Shown here: in pieces, positions 15,936 through 25,174 of the stretch
Numbering within the stretch: position 1 is the stretch's first letter
How the letters are laid out: each line of letters begins with the position of its first letter
Assembly (NCBI GenBank): GCA_964369915.1
Contig: CAYJGG010000011.1
Location: 1 to 44,327, forward strand
From: RGIG3102 sp964369915
GTDB taxonomy: Bacteria > Bacillota > Clostridia > Oscillospirales > Ruminococcaceae
DNA length: 44,327 bases
Direction: 5' to 3'
Notes under the pieces: generated by a model
Database searches by the model: none
Told to the model about the DNA's origin: nothing
What the model saw: the letters and a program-made list of their open reading frames with translations, nothing else
Made by a program: the position numbers and the translations under genes

Positions 15936-16721
15936 TTAAGTGTTTTTAACCATATAATCTTTTAATTTTTTTAATGCTTGTGAATGTATTTGTGAAACTC
16001 TAGCCTCACTTATTTCTAATATTTTTGCAATATCTTTCATATTGATTTCATCAACATAATAAAGAGATACTACAAGTTGTTCTTTTTCTTTTAATAATTT
16101 TATTGCATCAGCTAAAACTCCTTTTAGCTCTTTGATTTCAAGATTTTGTTCTGGATGACTTTCAACTTCACTGCTTTCTATTTGAATTCCAATTCCATTT
16201 TCTTTTGTTTGCTCTATTGCCATATCTAAGGAAAGAATTGAAAATAATCCTGATTTTGACATAACCTCATGATATTTTTCTTTTGTTATATCTAATTTTT
16301 TTACAACTTCTTCAATAGATGGCTCTTTACCATTATCAATATAATAGGAATTATTAAATGCCATAATATCATTAAAAGTTTTTCTTATACCTCTTGGAAT
16401 CCAATCTTGCTTTCTTGCAATATCAATTACCATTCCCCTAATTCTTTTTGAAATATAAGTTTCGAATGTTGCGTTTTTATCGACTTCATATTTATCAATA
16501 CAGCCCATTAAAACGATAACACCTTCGTTAATTATATCTTCTGTCTGCTCAAAACTTACATATACATTTCTCATTTTAAGTGCAATACTCTTCACAACAT
16601 AAATATATCTTAACGCTATTTCTTGTTTAACATCTAAACGCTTAGTATTTTTATAAAGACAAAACAATTCTTCATTTGAAAATTTATCAAATTGTTTGTT
16701 TTTAATACTATCGTTTATCAT
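15936..16721 (-). CDS. fliA: Sigma factor for late flagellar genes (sigma-D / FliA)
   Basis: This 261-residue sigma-70 protein has region 2 (EDIINEGVIVLMGCIDKYE and ATFETYISKRIRGMVIDIAR) and region 4 (MKDIAKILEISEARVSQIHSQALKKLK), the SigD/FliA arrangement without region 1.1. It directs late flagellar and chemotaxis genes. It overlaps flhA by four bases. Matching promoters are seen for flgM, fliD and flagellin in this window. Confidence 0.93.
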   Translation of the reverse strand: MINDSIKNKQFDKFSNEELFCLYKNTKRLDVKQEIALRYIYVVKSIALKMRNVYVSFEQTEDIINEGVIVLMGCIDKYEVDKNATFETYISKRIRGMVIDIARKQDWIPRGIRKTFNDIMAFNNSYYIDNGKEPSIEEVVKKLDITKEKYHEVMSKSGLFSILSLDMAIEQTKENGIGIQIESSEVESHPEQNLEIKELKGVLADAIKLLKEKEQLVVSLYYVDEINMKDIAKILEISEARVSQIHSQALKKLKDYMVKNT

Positions 16722-18793
16722 GTAAACATTACCTCGTTTTCTTTTTTAATATTTCCAATTGCTTGAATTTGAACATTATTTGATATCTCAGTAAATGCCA
16801 AAACATACACATTAGGGTAAAATTGTTCTATCATGTTATATAGGTATGGGCGTATAACTTGTGAGGTTAAAATAACTGTTTCGCTAGAAATTTCCTTGAA
16901 TTTTTTCATACCTTCGCCGATTTGGCTTATAATACTTTGCATAATTTGTGGGTTAACTGCAAGGTAAATACCTTGATCACCTTTTGCCATATTAGAAACG
17001 AGCATTTTTTCAAGCTCTGAATCTATTGTCATAACTCGCATTTGACCGCTTTCGCAAAATTGCCTTGTAATAGTTCTTTTTAAAGCAACTCTTATCTTTT
17101 CAGTTACTGAAATTAAATCTAATCCTGTTCCTTGTGAATCAGCTATCGTTTCAAGGATTGTTTCCATATCTTTAATTGGAATTCCTTCTTTAACTAAATT
17201 TACAAGTATTTTTTGTAAGTTCCCCATAGTTATAAGCTGTGGTACAACCTCCGTTACTAAATCTTCAGCAACTCGTTTTGTATTATCTAATAATTGTGCA
17301 ACTTCTTGCCTTGAAATTAATTCATATGCATGAGTTTTAACTGTTTCGGAAAGATGTGTTAGCATAACTGATAATGGATCAATAACTGTGTATCCATAAA
17401 TTTCAGCAAGCTCTTTATTTTCTGGCAATATCCATTTACTTGGAATACCATAAGCTGGCTCAATTGTTTCTATTCCTTCAACTGTTCCTGCTGGTGTAGA
17501 AGGCTCCAATGCTAAATAGTGATCTACTAATAATTCACCTTTTGCAACTTCTTCGCCTTTAATTTTTATAACATATTGGTTAGTGTTTAAACTTGATCTA
17601 TCTCTTAATCTAATAGAAGGAATAACAAGCCCCATTTGCTGTGCATACTGTCTTCTAAAAATAACTATACGATTTATCATCTTACCACCACTAGCTTCAT
17701 CGACTAGTGGGATTAAGCTATATCCAAATTCCATTTCAATCGGCTCAACACCAATAACAGAATACACATTATTAATATCTCTATAAAATTCTTCTTCGGT
17801 AGCTGGAGGAGCTTCTTTTGGAGCTTCGCCTTTTTCTAATATTCTTGCATCTTCTTCCATTTTTTTTGTAACTCTAAGTCCTAAAAATATAAATGCAGCT
17901 GCAAGCGCAAACATTGAAAGCATTGGCATTCCTGGAACAAGCCCTAGAATAATTAAAACTCCGCCTGTTATTATAATTGCTCTTGGTTGAGCTAAAAATT
18001 GTTTTGAAACATCTTCATTTAAACTTCCCTCAGAAACTGCTCTTGTTACAATCATACCAGTTGAAACTGATATTAATAAAGCTGGAATTTGAGAAACAAG
18101 TCCATCGCCGACTGTTGCAATTGAGTAAACTTGCATTGCTTCTTCCATAGGCATACCAAAAGTTATCATACCTATTGCAAATCCACCAATTATATTGATT
18201 AATGTGATTATGATAGACATAATCGCATCGCCTTTAACTATCTTTGTAGCACCATCCATAGCACCATAAAAATCTGCTTCTCTTTGTATTTTTTCTCTTC
18301 GCATTTTTGCTGTTGCTTCATCAATAAGTCCTGTGCTTAAATCAGCATCTATTGCCATTTGTTTACCTGGCATAGCATCAAGAGTAAATCTTGCTGCAAC
18401 TTCAGCAACTCTCTCTGCACCTTTTGTGATAACTATAAACTGAACTAAAACTATAATTAAGAATATAATAATACCTACAATTACATTTCCTTGCAAAACA
18501 AAGTCACCAAAAGATTTAATAACTTGTCCTGCCTCACCTTGTCTAGTTAAGATATTTCTAGTTGAAGAAATATTTATACCTAGTCTAAAAAGTGTGGTGA
18601 TTAATAAAAGAGATGGAAAAATTGAAAATTCCAACGGCTCTCTTATATTCATACTTATTAGCAATATAATCATAGATATTGCGATATTAATAATTATCAT
18701 CACGTCTAACATAAAAGGGTCTAGCGGGATGATAAGTAACAATACAATCATTATAACAACAGCTGAAACTGTATTATTTAAGATATGCTTCAT
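16718..18793 (-). CDS. flhA: FlhA, flagellar export gate protein
   Basis: This 691-residue protein has about eight N-terminal membrane helices (residues 1-310), the conserved TLDAMPGKQMAIDADLSTGLID loop and a large cytosolic domain that docks substrates. Length is typical. It begins three bases after flhB. There is no flhF or flhG between flhA and fliA, unlike Bacillus. Confidence 0.96.
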   Translation of the reverse strand: MKHILNNTVSAVVIMIVLLLIIPLDPFMLDVMIIINIAISMIILLISMNIREPLEFSIFPSLLLITTLFRLGINISSTRNILTRQGEAGQVIKSFGDFVLQGNVIVGIIIFLIIVLVQFIVITKGAERVAEVAARFTLDAMPGKQMAIDADLSTGLIDEATAKMRREKIQREADFYGAMDGATKIVKGDAIMSIIITLINIIGGFAIGMITFGMPMEEAMQVYSIATVGDGLVSQIPALLISVSTGMIVTRAVSEGSLNEDVSKQFLAQPRAIIITGGVLIILGLVPGMPMLSMFALAAAFIFLGLRVTKKMEEDARILEKGEAPKEAPPATEEEFYRDINNVYSVIGVEPIEMEFGYSLIPLVDEASGGKMINRIVIFRRQYAQQMGLVIPSIRLRDRSSLNTNQYVIKIKGEEVAKGELLVDHYLALEPSTPAGTVEGIETIEPAYGIPSKWILPENKELAEIYGYTVIDPLSVMLTHLSETVKTHAYELISRQEVAQLLDNTKRVAEDLVTEVVPQLITMGNLQKILVNLVKEGIPIKDMETILETIADSQGTGLDLISVTEKIRVALKRTITRQFCESGQMRVMTIDSELEKMLVSNMAKGDQGIYLAVNPQIMQSIISQIGEGMKKFKEISSETVILTSQVIRPYLYNMIEQFYPNVYVLAFTEISNNVQIQAIGNIKKENEVMFT

Positions 18794-18796
18794 GTA

Positions 18797-19858
18797 TTAC
18801 CTCATCTTGTTATTAAGTTTATATACATAGGCTAAAACTTCAGCGACCGCTGTATAATGCTCTGATGTAATTTCTCTATTTAATTCGCAGCTTGCATATA
18901 ATGCTCTTGCTAGCGGAACATTCTCCACTACTGTAACATCATTTTCCTGGGCTACTTGTATTATTCTTAAAGCTAGTGAATCTTGCCCCATAGCCACAAC
19001 TATCGGTGCAGGGCTTACACCTCTATCATATTTTAAAGCTACAGCATAATGAGTTGGGTTTCTAACTACTACATCAGCAGCAGGAACTGCTTGAATCATT
19101 CTGCTTCTAGCTCTTTGTCTTTGTAAATTTTTAATTTTTCCTTTTATTTCTGGGTTACCTTCGGTTTGTTTAAATTCTTCTTTAACTTCTTGCTTTGTCA
19201 TTTTTAATTTTCTTTCATGATCCCATCTTTGAAATAAATAATCTGCAAACGCAACAAATGTAAAAACTAAAACAACCCTTAACACTAAGTCCATTCCCAT
19301 ATCTGCCATTAATGCAGCAGAAACGCTAATTTCCATATTCATCATTCTAATTACTTGAGGAATATATTCTAAAAGCATTGCATAAACAACATAAACTAAG
19401 ATAACAATCTTAATCATATTTTTTATAAGCTCTACTAAATTTTTTAAAGAAAATAATTTTTTTAATCCTTCAATTGGATTTAATTTACTCAATTTTGGTT
19501 TTAATGATTTCATTGCAAACAAAAATCTTGTTTGCACTCCAGAAAATATTATTACTGCCGCCATGCAAGTTAAAGCTATCGGCAAAACGCAGATAAAAAC
19601 TGTAAAAAACATATCCCACCCAAGATCTTTTAAAAACTCTTGATTTATTGTAACGTCTGATGCCATTAAAATAAAAAACTTATCAAAAGTTTCGTCTAAT
19701 TTGGAATACATGCTTGAAAACGACCATGAAATTGATAAAAATGCCAGTAATAAAAAACCTATGTTAGTAACATCTTTACTTTGAAAAATATTACCTTCTT
19801 TTCTCTCATCACGCCTTTTCTTGGCGGTGGGTTTTTCAGTTTTTGATTGAGATGACAA
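18797..19858 (-). CDS. flhB: FlhB, flagellar export switch protein
   Basis: This 353-residue protein has an N-terminal charged segment with the EKPTAKKRRDERKEGNI motif, four membrane helices and the self-cleavage motif NPTH at residues 267-270. Cleavage there changes the export specificity from hook to filament substrates under FliK control. A second protein resembling only its C-terminal part is encoded at 37850. Confidence 0.96.
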   Translation of the reverse strand: MSSQSKTEKPTAKKRRDERKEGNIFQSKDVTNIGFLLLAFLSISWSFSSMYSKLDETFDKFFILMASDVTINQEFLKDLGWDMFFTVFICVLPIALTCMAAVIIFSGVQTRFLFAMKSLKPKLSKLNPIEGLKKLFSLKNLVELIKNMIKIVILVYVVYAMLLEYIPQVIRMMNMEISVSAALMADMGMDLVLRVVLVFTFVAFADYLFQRWDHERKLKMTKQEVKEEFKQTEGNPEIKGKIKNLQRQRARSRMIQAVPAADVVVRNPTHYAVALKYDRGVSPAPIVVAMGQDSLALRIIQVAQENDVTVVENVPLARALYASCELNREITSEHYTAVAEVLAYVYKLNNKMR

Positions 19859-19872
19859 GTTTAATCACTTCC

Positions 19873-20643
19873 TTAATTTAGTAAGAGTAATACATCTTGT
19901 ATTCTTTGTATCATTATTGTAACTGTATCTGTTAAAAACTCTCCCATTGGAGATATTAAAAACAAAAGTAGTATTAGTCCAATAACTATACGAACTTGAA
20001 TACTTAAAATAAATAAGTTTATCTGAGAAATAATTCTCATTAATAAACCTATTGCTATTTCAGTTATTAACTCAAACGCTAATAAAGGAAAAGCAAGTTT
20101 TATAGCTAATGCCATACATTCTGAAAATATCACAACTATTGGCGTGTATAAATCATTTGAAAAAGCAACTGCACCATAAGGAATTATCTCATAAGATGTA
20201 ATTAATATTTTAAACAGTGCTAAATGTCCATCTACTGCAAAAAATAACAATAAGTAATAAATTTGTAAAATATTACCTGTTACTGCAACTTGCGATCCAG
20301 TTTGCGGATCATATATTGTTGCCATAGATATACCCATTTTAAAATCTATTGCTGTACCGGCATATATAGGCACCATTTCAAAAAAATACATTATTATTGC
20401 TATTAAAAATCCGATAGACATTTCTTTTAATATTAAAAAAGCAAACATAATCGAATTTGGAATTTCTGGGGCGCTAATTGTTGCAATTGGAAAGATAATA
20501 ATTGCTAATAAAACTGTAAGGGCCGTTTTAAACATATTAGGAATATTATTCCTTGACATAATAGGATTAAAAAAAACAAATCCAGACATTCTCGCAATTA
20601 TTAAACTAAAAAGCAAAAATTCACTCGTTCCTGGAATAAACAT
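19873..20643 (-). CDS. fliR: FliR, flagellar export gate protein
   Basis: This 256-residue integral membrane protein has about six hydrophobic segments and the FliR pattern (FNPIMSRNNIPNMFKTAL, then KMGISMATIYDPQTGSQ). It forms the core export channel with FliP and FliQ. It lies 6 bases after fliQ. Confidence 0.95.
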   Translation of the reverse strand: MFIPGTSEFLLFSLIIARMSGFVFFNPIMSRNNIPNMFKTALTVLLAIIIFPIATISAPEIPNSIMFAFLILKEMSIGFLIAIIMYFFEMVPIYAGTAIDFKMGISMATIYDPQTGSQVAVTGNILQIYYLLLFFAVDGHLALFKILITSYEIIPYGAVAFSNDLYTPIVVIFSECMALAIKLAFPLLAFELITEIAIGLLMRIISQINLFILSIQVRIVIGLILLLFLISPMGEFLTDTVTIMIQRIQDVLLLLN

Positions 20644-20649
20644 ACTATT

Positions 20650-20913
20650 TTATCCCCTAACTATTAATTCTAAAATATGTTTAACAAAATCTTGTAATTC
20701 TGTTAGCATCATATTCCCTGTTACCACAAGCATAATTCCAATAACGAATACTTTTGGAACAAATGTTAAAGTTTGCTCATTTATTTGCGTGGCAGCTTGG
20801 ATAATTGATACAACTACACCAACTCCCATCGCCACTAATAATATTGGTCCTCCTAGCCTTACAGCTAGTAAAAACAGTTCATAAAAAACATCATTTATTT
20901 CGCCACTTGTCAT
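20650..20913 (-). CDS. fliQ: FliQ, flagellar export gate protein
   Basis: This 87-residue protein has two membrane helices and the family motif GVGVVVSIIQAATQINEQTL. It packs against FliP in the export channel. Tightly spaced with fliP and fliR. Confidence 0.95.
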   Translation of the reverse strand: MTSGEINDVFYELFLLAVRLGGPILLVAMGVGVVVSIIQAATQINEQTLTFVPKVFVIGIMLVVTGNMMLTELQDFVKHILELIVRG

Positions 20914-20933
20914 AGTTTATACCTCCACTTTTA

Positions 20934-21593
20934 TCAAATTAAAAAGCTTTGCGCTATTGATGAGAAAAGTAACTCCCAGCCATCTAGCGAAACAAAAAGC
21001 AAAATTTTAAATGGTATTGATATGGTAGCTGGTGAAAGCATAATCATACCCATAGACATTAATGTACTTGAAACAATAATATCTATTAATAAAAACGGAA
21101 GATATAATAATAATCCTGCTGTAAATCCTCTTGCAAGTTCATTTGTCATAAATGAAGGAACAATAACTGTTAATGGTAAATCCATAGGATCAGCTGTTCT
21201 TTCAGTTCCTGACATATCAAGATACATATCTAATGTATCCACATTTGTTCTTAAAAGCATAAATTCTTTTATTGGATCTTGGGCTAAATCTAAAGCTTCT
21301 TCTTGAGTTATTTCTTGATTTGTATAAGGCTCATATGCAACTGTATTTATTTCTTCAATAACTGGCGACATTATAAACAATGTCAAAAGTAGTGCCATAC
21401 CAGTGAGCACCATATTAGGTGGTGTTTGCTGCATACCCATTGCCTGTCTTGTAAAAGAAAGGATAATTATGATTCTAACAAACGATGTCATCATTACTAC
21501 TATTGATGGCAAAACCATTAAAATCGTGAGCATTACTATAATTTCAAGCGTTGGTACTGCCCCTGAATTAATGCTAACTAAAGAGTCGGTCAT
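20934..21593 (-). CDS. fliP: FliP, flagellar export gate protein
   Basis: This 219-residue membrane protein has the family patterns TSFVRIIIILSFTRQAMGMQQ (quoted by position 42-62), QTPPNMVLTGMALLLTLFIM and a C-terminal PFKILLFVSLDGWELL. The first residues are not a classical cleaved signal peptide, which is typical for short FliP of Gram-positives. It overlaps fliO by four bases. Confidence 0.95.
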   Translation of the reverse strand: MTDSLVSINSGAVPTLEIIVMLTILMVLPSIVVMMTSFVRIIIILSFTRQAMGMQQTPPNMVLTGMALLLTLFIMSPVIEEINTVAYEPYTNQEITQEEALDLAQDPIKEFMLLRTNVDTLDMYLDMSGTERTADPMDLPLTVIVPSFMTNELARGFTAGLLLYLPFLLIDIIVSSTLMSMGMIMLSPATISIPFKILLFVSLDGWELLFSSIAQSFLI

Positions 21594-21937
21594 TTATTAG
21601 TATCTCCTTTTTTAAATTTATCTAATATATCTTTAAAATCTAATTTTTCAATAGCTAAAGGTTCAGTTTTTTTAATAACCAAGTCCTCTTGATTTAATTC
21701 TTTTAAGATTGTAATTGAATTTTGCGAAGAAGCCATTAAATAATAATTTTGGGCAACTTTTACAATTAGTAGCATTCTATCTTGTCCTACAGATATTCTA
21801 TCTATCACTTGCATATTAGAAGCTTGATTATTAATCATTGGCACTCTTCCAATATTTTTGGATACAAAATAAGCTAAATATAATATTAATATAACAAGTA
21901 TTAAACTACCAACACCTGAAACAATCGCTTCAAACAT
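21590..21937 (-). CDS. fliO: FliO, export gate assembly factor
   Basis: This 115-residue protein has one N-terminal membrane helix (about 7-27) and a small soluble domain (ISVGQDRMLLIVKVAQNYYL) matching FliO/FliZ. FliO helps assemble the FliP ring. It lies between fliY and fliP. Confidence 0.85.
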   Translation of the reverse strand: MFEAIVSGVGSLILVILILYLAYFVSKNIGRVPMINNQASNMQVIDRISVGQDRMLLIVKVAQNYYLMASSQNSITILKELNQEDLVIKKTEPLAIEKLDFKDILDKFKKGDTNK

Positions 21938-21944
21938 AATTATT

Positions 21945-23144
21945 TTATCCTTCTTCTGTTTCTGAAATTATCTCTGTTATTCTTATAGCAAAGCTATCAT
22001 CAACAACTACTACATCGCCATGTGCTATACATCTGCCATTTACAAATAAATCAACCTGCTCGCCTGCTAGTTTATCTAAAACAACTAAAGAACCTTTATT
22101 TAATTCTAAAATATCTTTAACTAATTTTTTTGTTCTACCAATTTCAACGCTAACTTCAACTGGAACTCCCATTACTAAATCAAGATTTGCATCTTCAACT
22201 ATTGCTCCATCACCAAGATTTAAATTAGGTTGTGGTATTGGATTAACTTTTATTTTTTTATTCCCTTGTGAGTTTTGAAGAGCCGCTTGTGTGAGCATCA
22301 TTTGTTGTTGCATTAATTGAGTCATTTGAGTTAATGTTTGATTTAATTGATCATTCATTACTGGTGTTTGCACTGGTGCTACAACTGGCGCTGCTGTTTG
22401 CACTGGTGCTGCAACTGGCGCTGCTGTTTGCACTGGTGCTGCTGTTTGCACTGGAGCCTCAACTGGAGCTGCTGTTTGCACTGGTGCCTCAACTGGCGTT
22501 GGTGTAGCTGTTTGAGTTTCTTGTGGTGACATTTCTTCAGAAACTTCTATTCCTGATTCTTTAAAGAATCCATGTACTATTGATTTTACTAATTCTAATG
22601 GAAGCATATTAATAAATTCACTACTAACCTTATCACCAATGCTAAGTGTAAAGTTAATTTCAACCATTAATTCTTGTCCTGAAAAATATTTTTCTTTAAA
22701 TAGTTCAGAATCATCAATTTCAAAAACAACAGGAGTTGTAATATCAACTGTTTTTGCTAGCATTTCTGCCATTGCAGTTGATGAAGCTCCCATCATTTGA
22801 TTCATAACTTCGCCAATAGCACTAGTTGAAATTTCATCTAGTTCAAAATCAGCTTCATATTCGTAGCCTAAAAGCATACTAATAATAATGCCAACGTCTG
22901 AACGTTTTAGCACCATTACATTACTTCCCGTTAGTCCTTCTTGATAGGCGATTTCAACACCTACTGCTGGCTCTAATTGAGAAAACTCAAAAGAGTCTTT
23001 TTGTCGTACTCGTACTTTAGGCGATGTTATATCAACACGACTACTTAGCATTGTAGAAATTGCTGTTGCAGCAGATCCTAAACTTATATTAAGTATCTCG
23101 CCTATAGCATCAATTTCCATTGAAGTCAAATTATTCACATCCAT
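21945..23144 (-). CDS. fliY: FliY, motor switch and CheY-P phosphatase
   Basis: This 399-residue protein joins a CheC-like phosphatase domain (1-200) to a FliN domain (about 310-395) that forms the C-ring. Both active-site motifs are present: DAIGEILN (near 12) and SAIGEVMN (near 108), each with the Pro 23 residues after the Asn. The linker holds a repeated APVQTA unit. Unlike Bacillus FliY, the N-terminus has no LSQEEIDALL CheY-binding peptide, so contact with CheY-P must come from elsewhere. It starts 36 bases after flgC. Confidence 0.93.
   Translation of the reverse strand: MDVNNLTSMEIDAIGEILNISLGSAATAISTMLSSRVDITSPKVRVRQKDSFEFSQLEPAVGVEIAYQEGLTGSNVMVLKRSDVGIIISMLLGYEYEADFELDEISTSAIGEVMNQMMGASSTAMAEMLAKTVDITTPVVFEIDDSELFKEKYFSGQELMVEINFTLSIGDKVSSEFINMLPLELVKSIVHGFFKESGIEVSEEMSPQETQTATPTPVEAPVQTAAPVEAPVQTAAPVQTAAPVAAPVQTAAPVVAPVQTPVMNDQLNQTLTQMTQLMQQQMMLTQAALQNSQGNKKIKVNPIPQPNLNLGDGAIVEDANLDLVMGVPVEVSVEIGRTKKLVKDILELNKGSLVVLDKLAGEQVDLFVNGRCIAHGDVVVVDDSFAIRITEIISETEEG
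22361..22500. repeat. Tandem repeat in the fliY linker
   Basis: Imperfect units built on GCTGTTTGCACTGGTGC (encoding APVQTA and APVxAPVQT) recur about every 30 bases, at least four times. The repeat is in frame and encodes a flexible Pro/Ala linker, so it can vary in length by slippage without breaking the gene. Confidence 0.8.
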
Positions 23145-23180
23145 TTATTTATCTCTCTTTCCAGCAAACTATATTTTTTA

Positions 23181-23621
23181 TTATTTCCCGATTTCAAGTG
23201 CCTTTTGTGCCATTGAGTGCATAGAGTTAAATGCAGTTACATTAGCCTCATATGATCTGTATGCAGCCATTGCATCAGTTGTTTCTTTTACTAAATCAAT
23301 GTTTGGCATAAAAACATATCCATCTTCATTGGCATCTGGGTGACTTGGATTATAAACTGGTGTAAGCTCTGTTTCATCTTCTATAATTTCTGAAACTACA
23401 ACACCTGCACTTTTTGTGCCATCTAAATCCATTTTCCCAGAAAGAATTGATTGGAAATCGCCCTCAACACTTTCTAAAACTACCATTTTTCTTTGATATG
23501 GAGTTCCATCTTCTGTTCTTGTTGTTTCAATATTTGCAATATTTTCTGAGGCTATATCTAATCTTAGTCTTTGCGCTGTCATTCCTGACGCGCTAATATT
23601 TAGTGAACTTAAAAAAGCCAT
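23181..23621 (-). CDS. flgC: FlgC, proximal rod protein
   Basis: This 146-residue protein has the N-terminal rod motif (ASGMTAQRLRLDIASENIANIETT) and ends PNIDLVKETTDAMAAYRSYEANVTAFNSM, a clear FlgC end. It makes the rod with FlgB, FlgF and FlgG. In nearly all genomes flgC follows flgB; here flgB is followed by fliE, and flgC sits 13 kb away between cheY and fliY, behind a 92-base gap. Confidence 0.93.
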   Translation of the reverse strand: MAFLSSLNISASGMTAQRLRLDIASENIANIETTRTEDGTPYQRKMVVLESVEGDFQSILSGKMDLDGTKSAGVVVSEIIEDETELTPVYNPSHPDANEDGYVFMPNIDLVKETTDAMAAYRSYEANVTAFNSMHSMAQKALEIGK

Positions 23622-23713
23622 ATGAGTATTCCTTTCTTTTAAACTTTAATATAAATAAATTATACTAAAGCTAATAAATCCATCACTCAAAAAATTATAA
23701 ACTAAAAATAATT

Positions 23714-24073
23714 TTAGCCTAAAATTTTCCCTACAGCTTCAATAATTCTTTCTGCTTTAAAAGGCTTTACAATAAAATCTTTTGCTCCTGATTTTATTGC
23801 ATCAATTACCATTGATTCCTGCCCCATTGCAGAACACATAATAATTTGTGCTGCTGGATCGATTTCTTTGATTTCTTTTAATGCTTCTAAACCATTTTTA
23901 TTAGGCATTGTGATATCCATAATAACAAGGTTTGGAGATTCTGCTTTAAATTGTTCAACTGCGATTGCACCATCTGCCGCTTCAACTAAATCTGTGTATC
24001 CACCTTTAGTTAAAGTGTCTTTGATCATCATTCTCATAAATGCTGCGTCATCAACTATTAATATTTTTGCCAT
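23714..24073 (-). CDS. cheY: CheY, chemotaxis response regulator
   Basis: This 119-residue receiver has Asp8-Asp9, the phospho-acceptor Asp53 (VIMDITMPNKNG), a Ser in MCSAMGQ and a Lys in VKPF. It has no output domain. It follows fliM by 41 bases. Phosphorylated CheY would bind the N-terminus of FliM. Confidence 0.95.
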   Translation of the reverse strand: MAKILIVDDAAFMRMMIKDTLTKGGYTDLVEAADGAIAVEQFKAESPNLVIMDITMPNKNGLEALKEIKEIDPAAQIIMCSAMGQESMVIDAIKSGAKDFIVKPFKAERIIEAVGKILG

Positions 24074-24114
24074 TTTCGTTACCTACCTTTTTTATAAAAT
24101 ATAATTAATTAAAA

Positions 24115-25134
24115 CTATTCAGCTTCTGCTTCTTCAGATAGCTTTCTTTCAATTTGAATTGCGGAACTTTTATTATAAACACCTAATTTACCTTCAAACC
24201 ACGGTTGCCCTTCAACACATAGCGTTACCTCTGAGTCTTTTGGTTTTGATAAATCAATAACATCGCCAACTTGTAGGTTATATACTTCTTGTAAATCAAG
24301 AGTTGCACCACCTAAAACAGCGCTAACTTCAAGAGTGCTTTTATGTAAGGTTTTCATAATTCTTTCACTCGTGGATAGATATTCTTCTTCATCTACACCA
24401 CTACTGAACTTCTTGCTATCCATATCACTGAATATTGAAGCTACTATATTACCTGGTATACAAATAGTTAAACTACCATTAACATCACCCATTTTTAAAC
24501 TAAGGATAATTATTATAACAGCCTCATCTAAACTGATATCCTGAAACATCATCGGATTTTCTTCAAGTGTAATATTATCAGTTTCAAGTGTTATATAATT
24601 TTGCCATGTTGAGGAGGTAGTTGAAATAAAGTTTGCCATTATTTTTTCATAAATAGCAAGTTCTATTTCTGTGTATTTGTAAGAGTAATCAATCGATGAA
24701 AAATCTTCATCGCTTCCACCTAGCATTCTATCAACCATATTTACCATTATTCCAGGGTTCACATGATATATCATAGGTAAATATTTATTTTCACCTTGAA
24801 TTCTTGTATCAACTGTTGTGATTACATCATTTTCATCAAGCATATTATTAAATTCAAAATATCTTTGCTCTTCAACTAAAGATATCTCAACTTCAACAAC
24901 TGTTCTTAAAAGGCCGTTTAATCTTAAGGATAAAAGCCTTGCGTAGTTATCATAAATATTTGATAACAATCTCAGTCTATCTTTTGTAAATTTCTTTGGA
25001 CTATTAAAGTCGTACTTTCGCCAATTTTGATTTTTTTCTTGCACTTCTTCTTTTTTTGATTCCTCTTTTGGAGTTGGATCATTCATATTATTCAAAAGTG
25101 CGTCTATCTGACTTTGGCTTAATATTTCAGCCAT
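24115..25134 (-). CDS. fliM: FliM, flagellar motor switch protein
   Basis: This 339-residue protein starts with MAEILSQSQIDALL, the CheY-P docking peptide, followed by the FliM middle domain (GGSDEDFSS, and IGxN-like regions) and a FliN-like C-terminal domain (LQEVYNLQVGDVIDLSKP). It is the C-ring target of CheY-P. fliL, often upstream of fliM, is not present; motB precedes it. Confidence 0.95.
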   Translation of the reverse strand: MAEILSQSQIDALLNNMNDPTPKEESKKEEVQEKNQNWRKYDFNSPKKFTKDRLRLLSNIYDNYARLLSLRLNGLLRTVVEVEISLVEEQRYFEFNNMLDENDVITTVDTRIQGENKYLPMIYHVNPGIMVNMVDRMLGGSDEDFSSIDYSYKYTEIELAIYEKIMANFISTTSSTWQNYITLETDNITLEENPMMFQDISLDEAVIIIILSLKMGDVNGSLTICIPGNIVASIFSDMDSKKFSSGVDEEEYLSTSERIMKTLHKSTLEVSAVLGGATLDLQEVYNLQVGDVIDLSKPKDSEVTLCVEGQPWFEGKLGVYNKSSAIQIERKLSEEAEAE

Positions 25135-25174
25135 TTAATCACCTCTATTACATAAATTTTATTTTTTATACATT

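Noticed and set aside
22347..22529. Cys/Trp-rich small protein or CRISPR-like repeat array in fliY
   Set aside because: The repeats lie in frame in the fliY linker and have no unique spacers of constant length; the plus-strand frame is a shadow.
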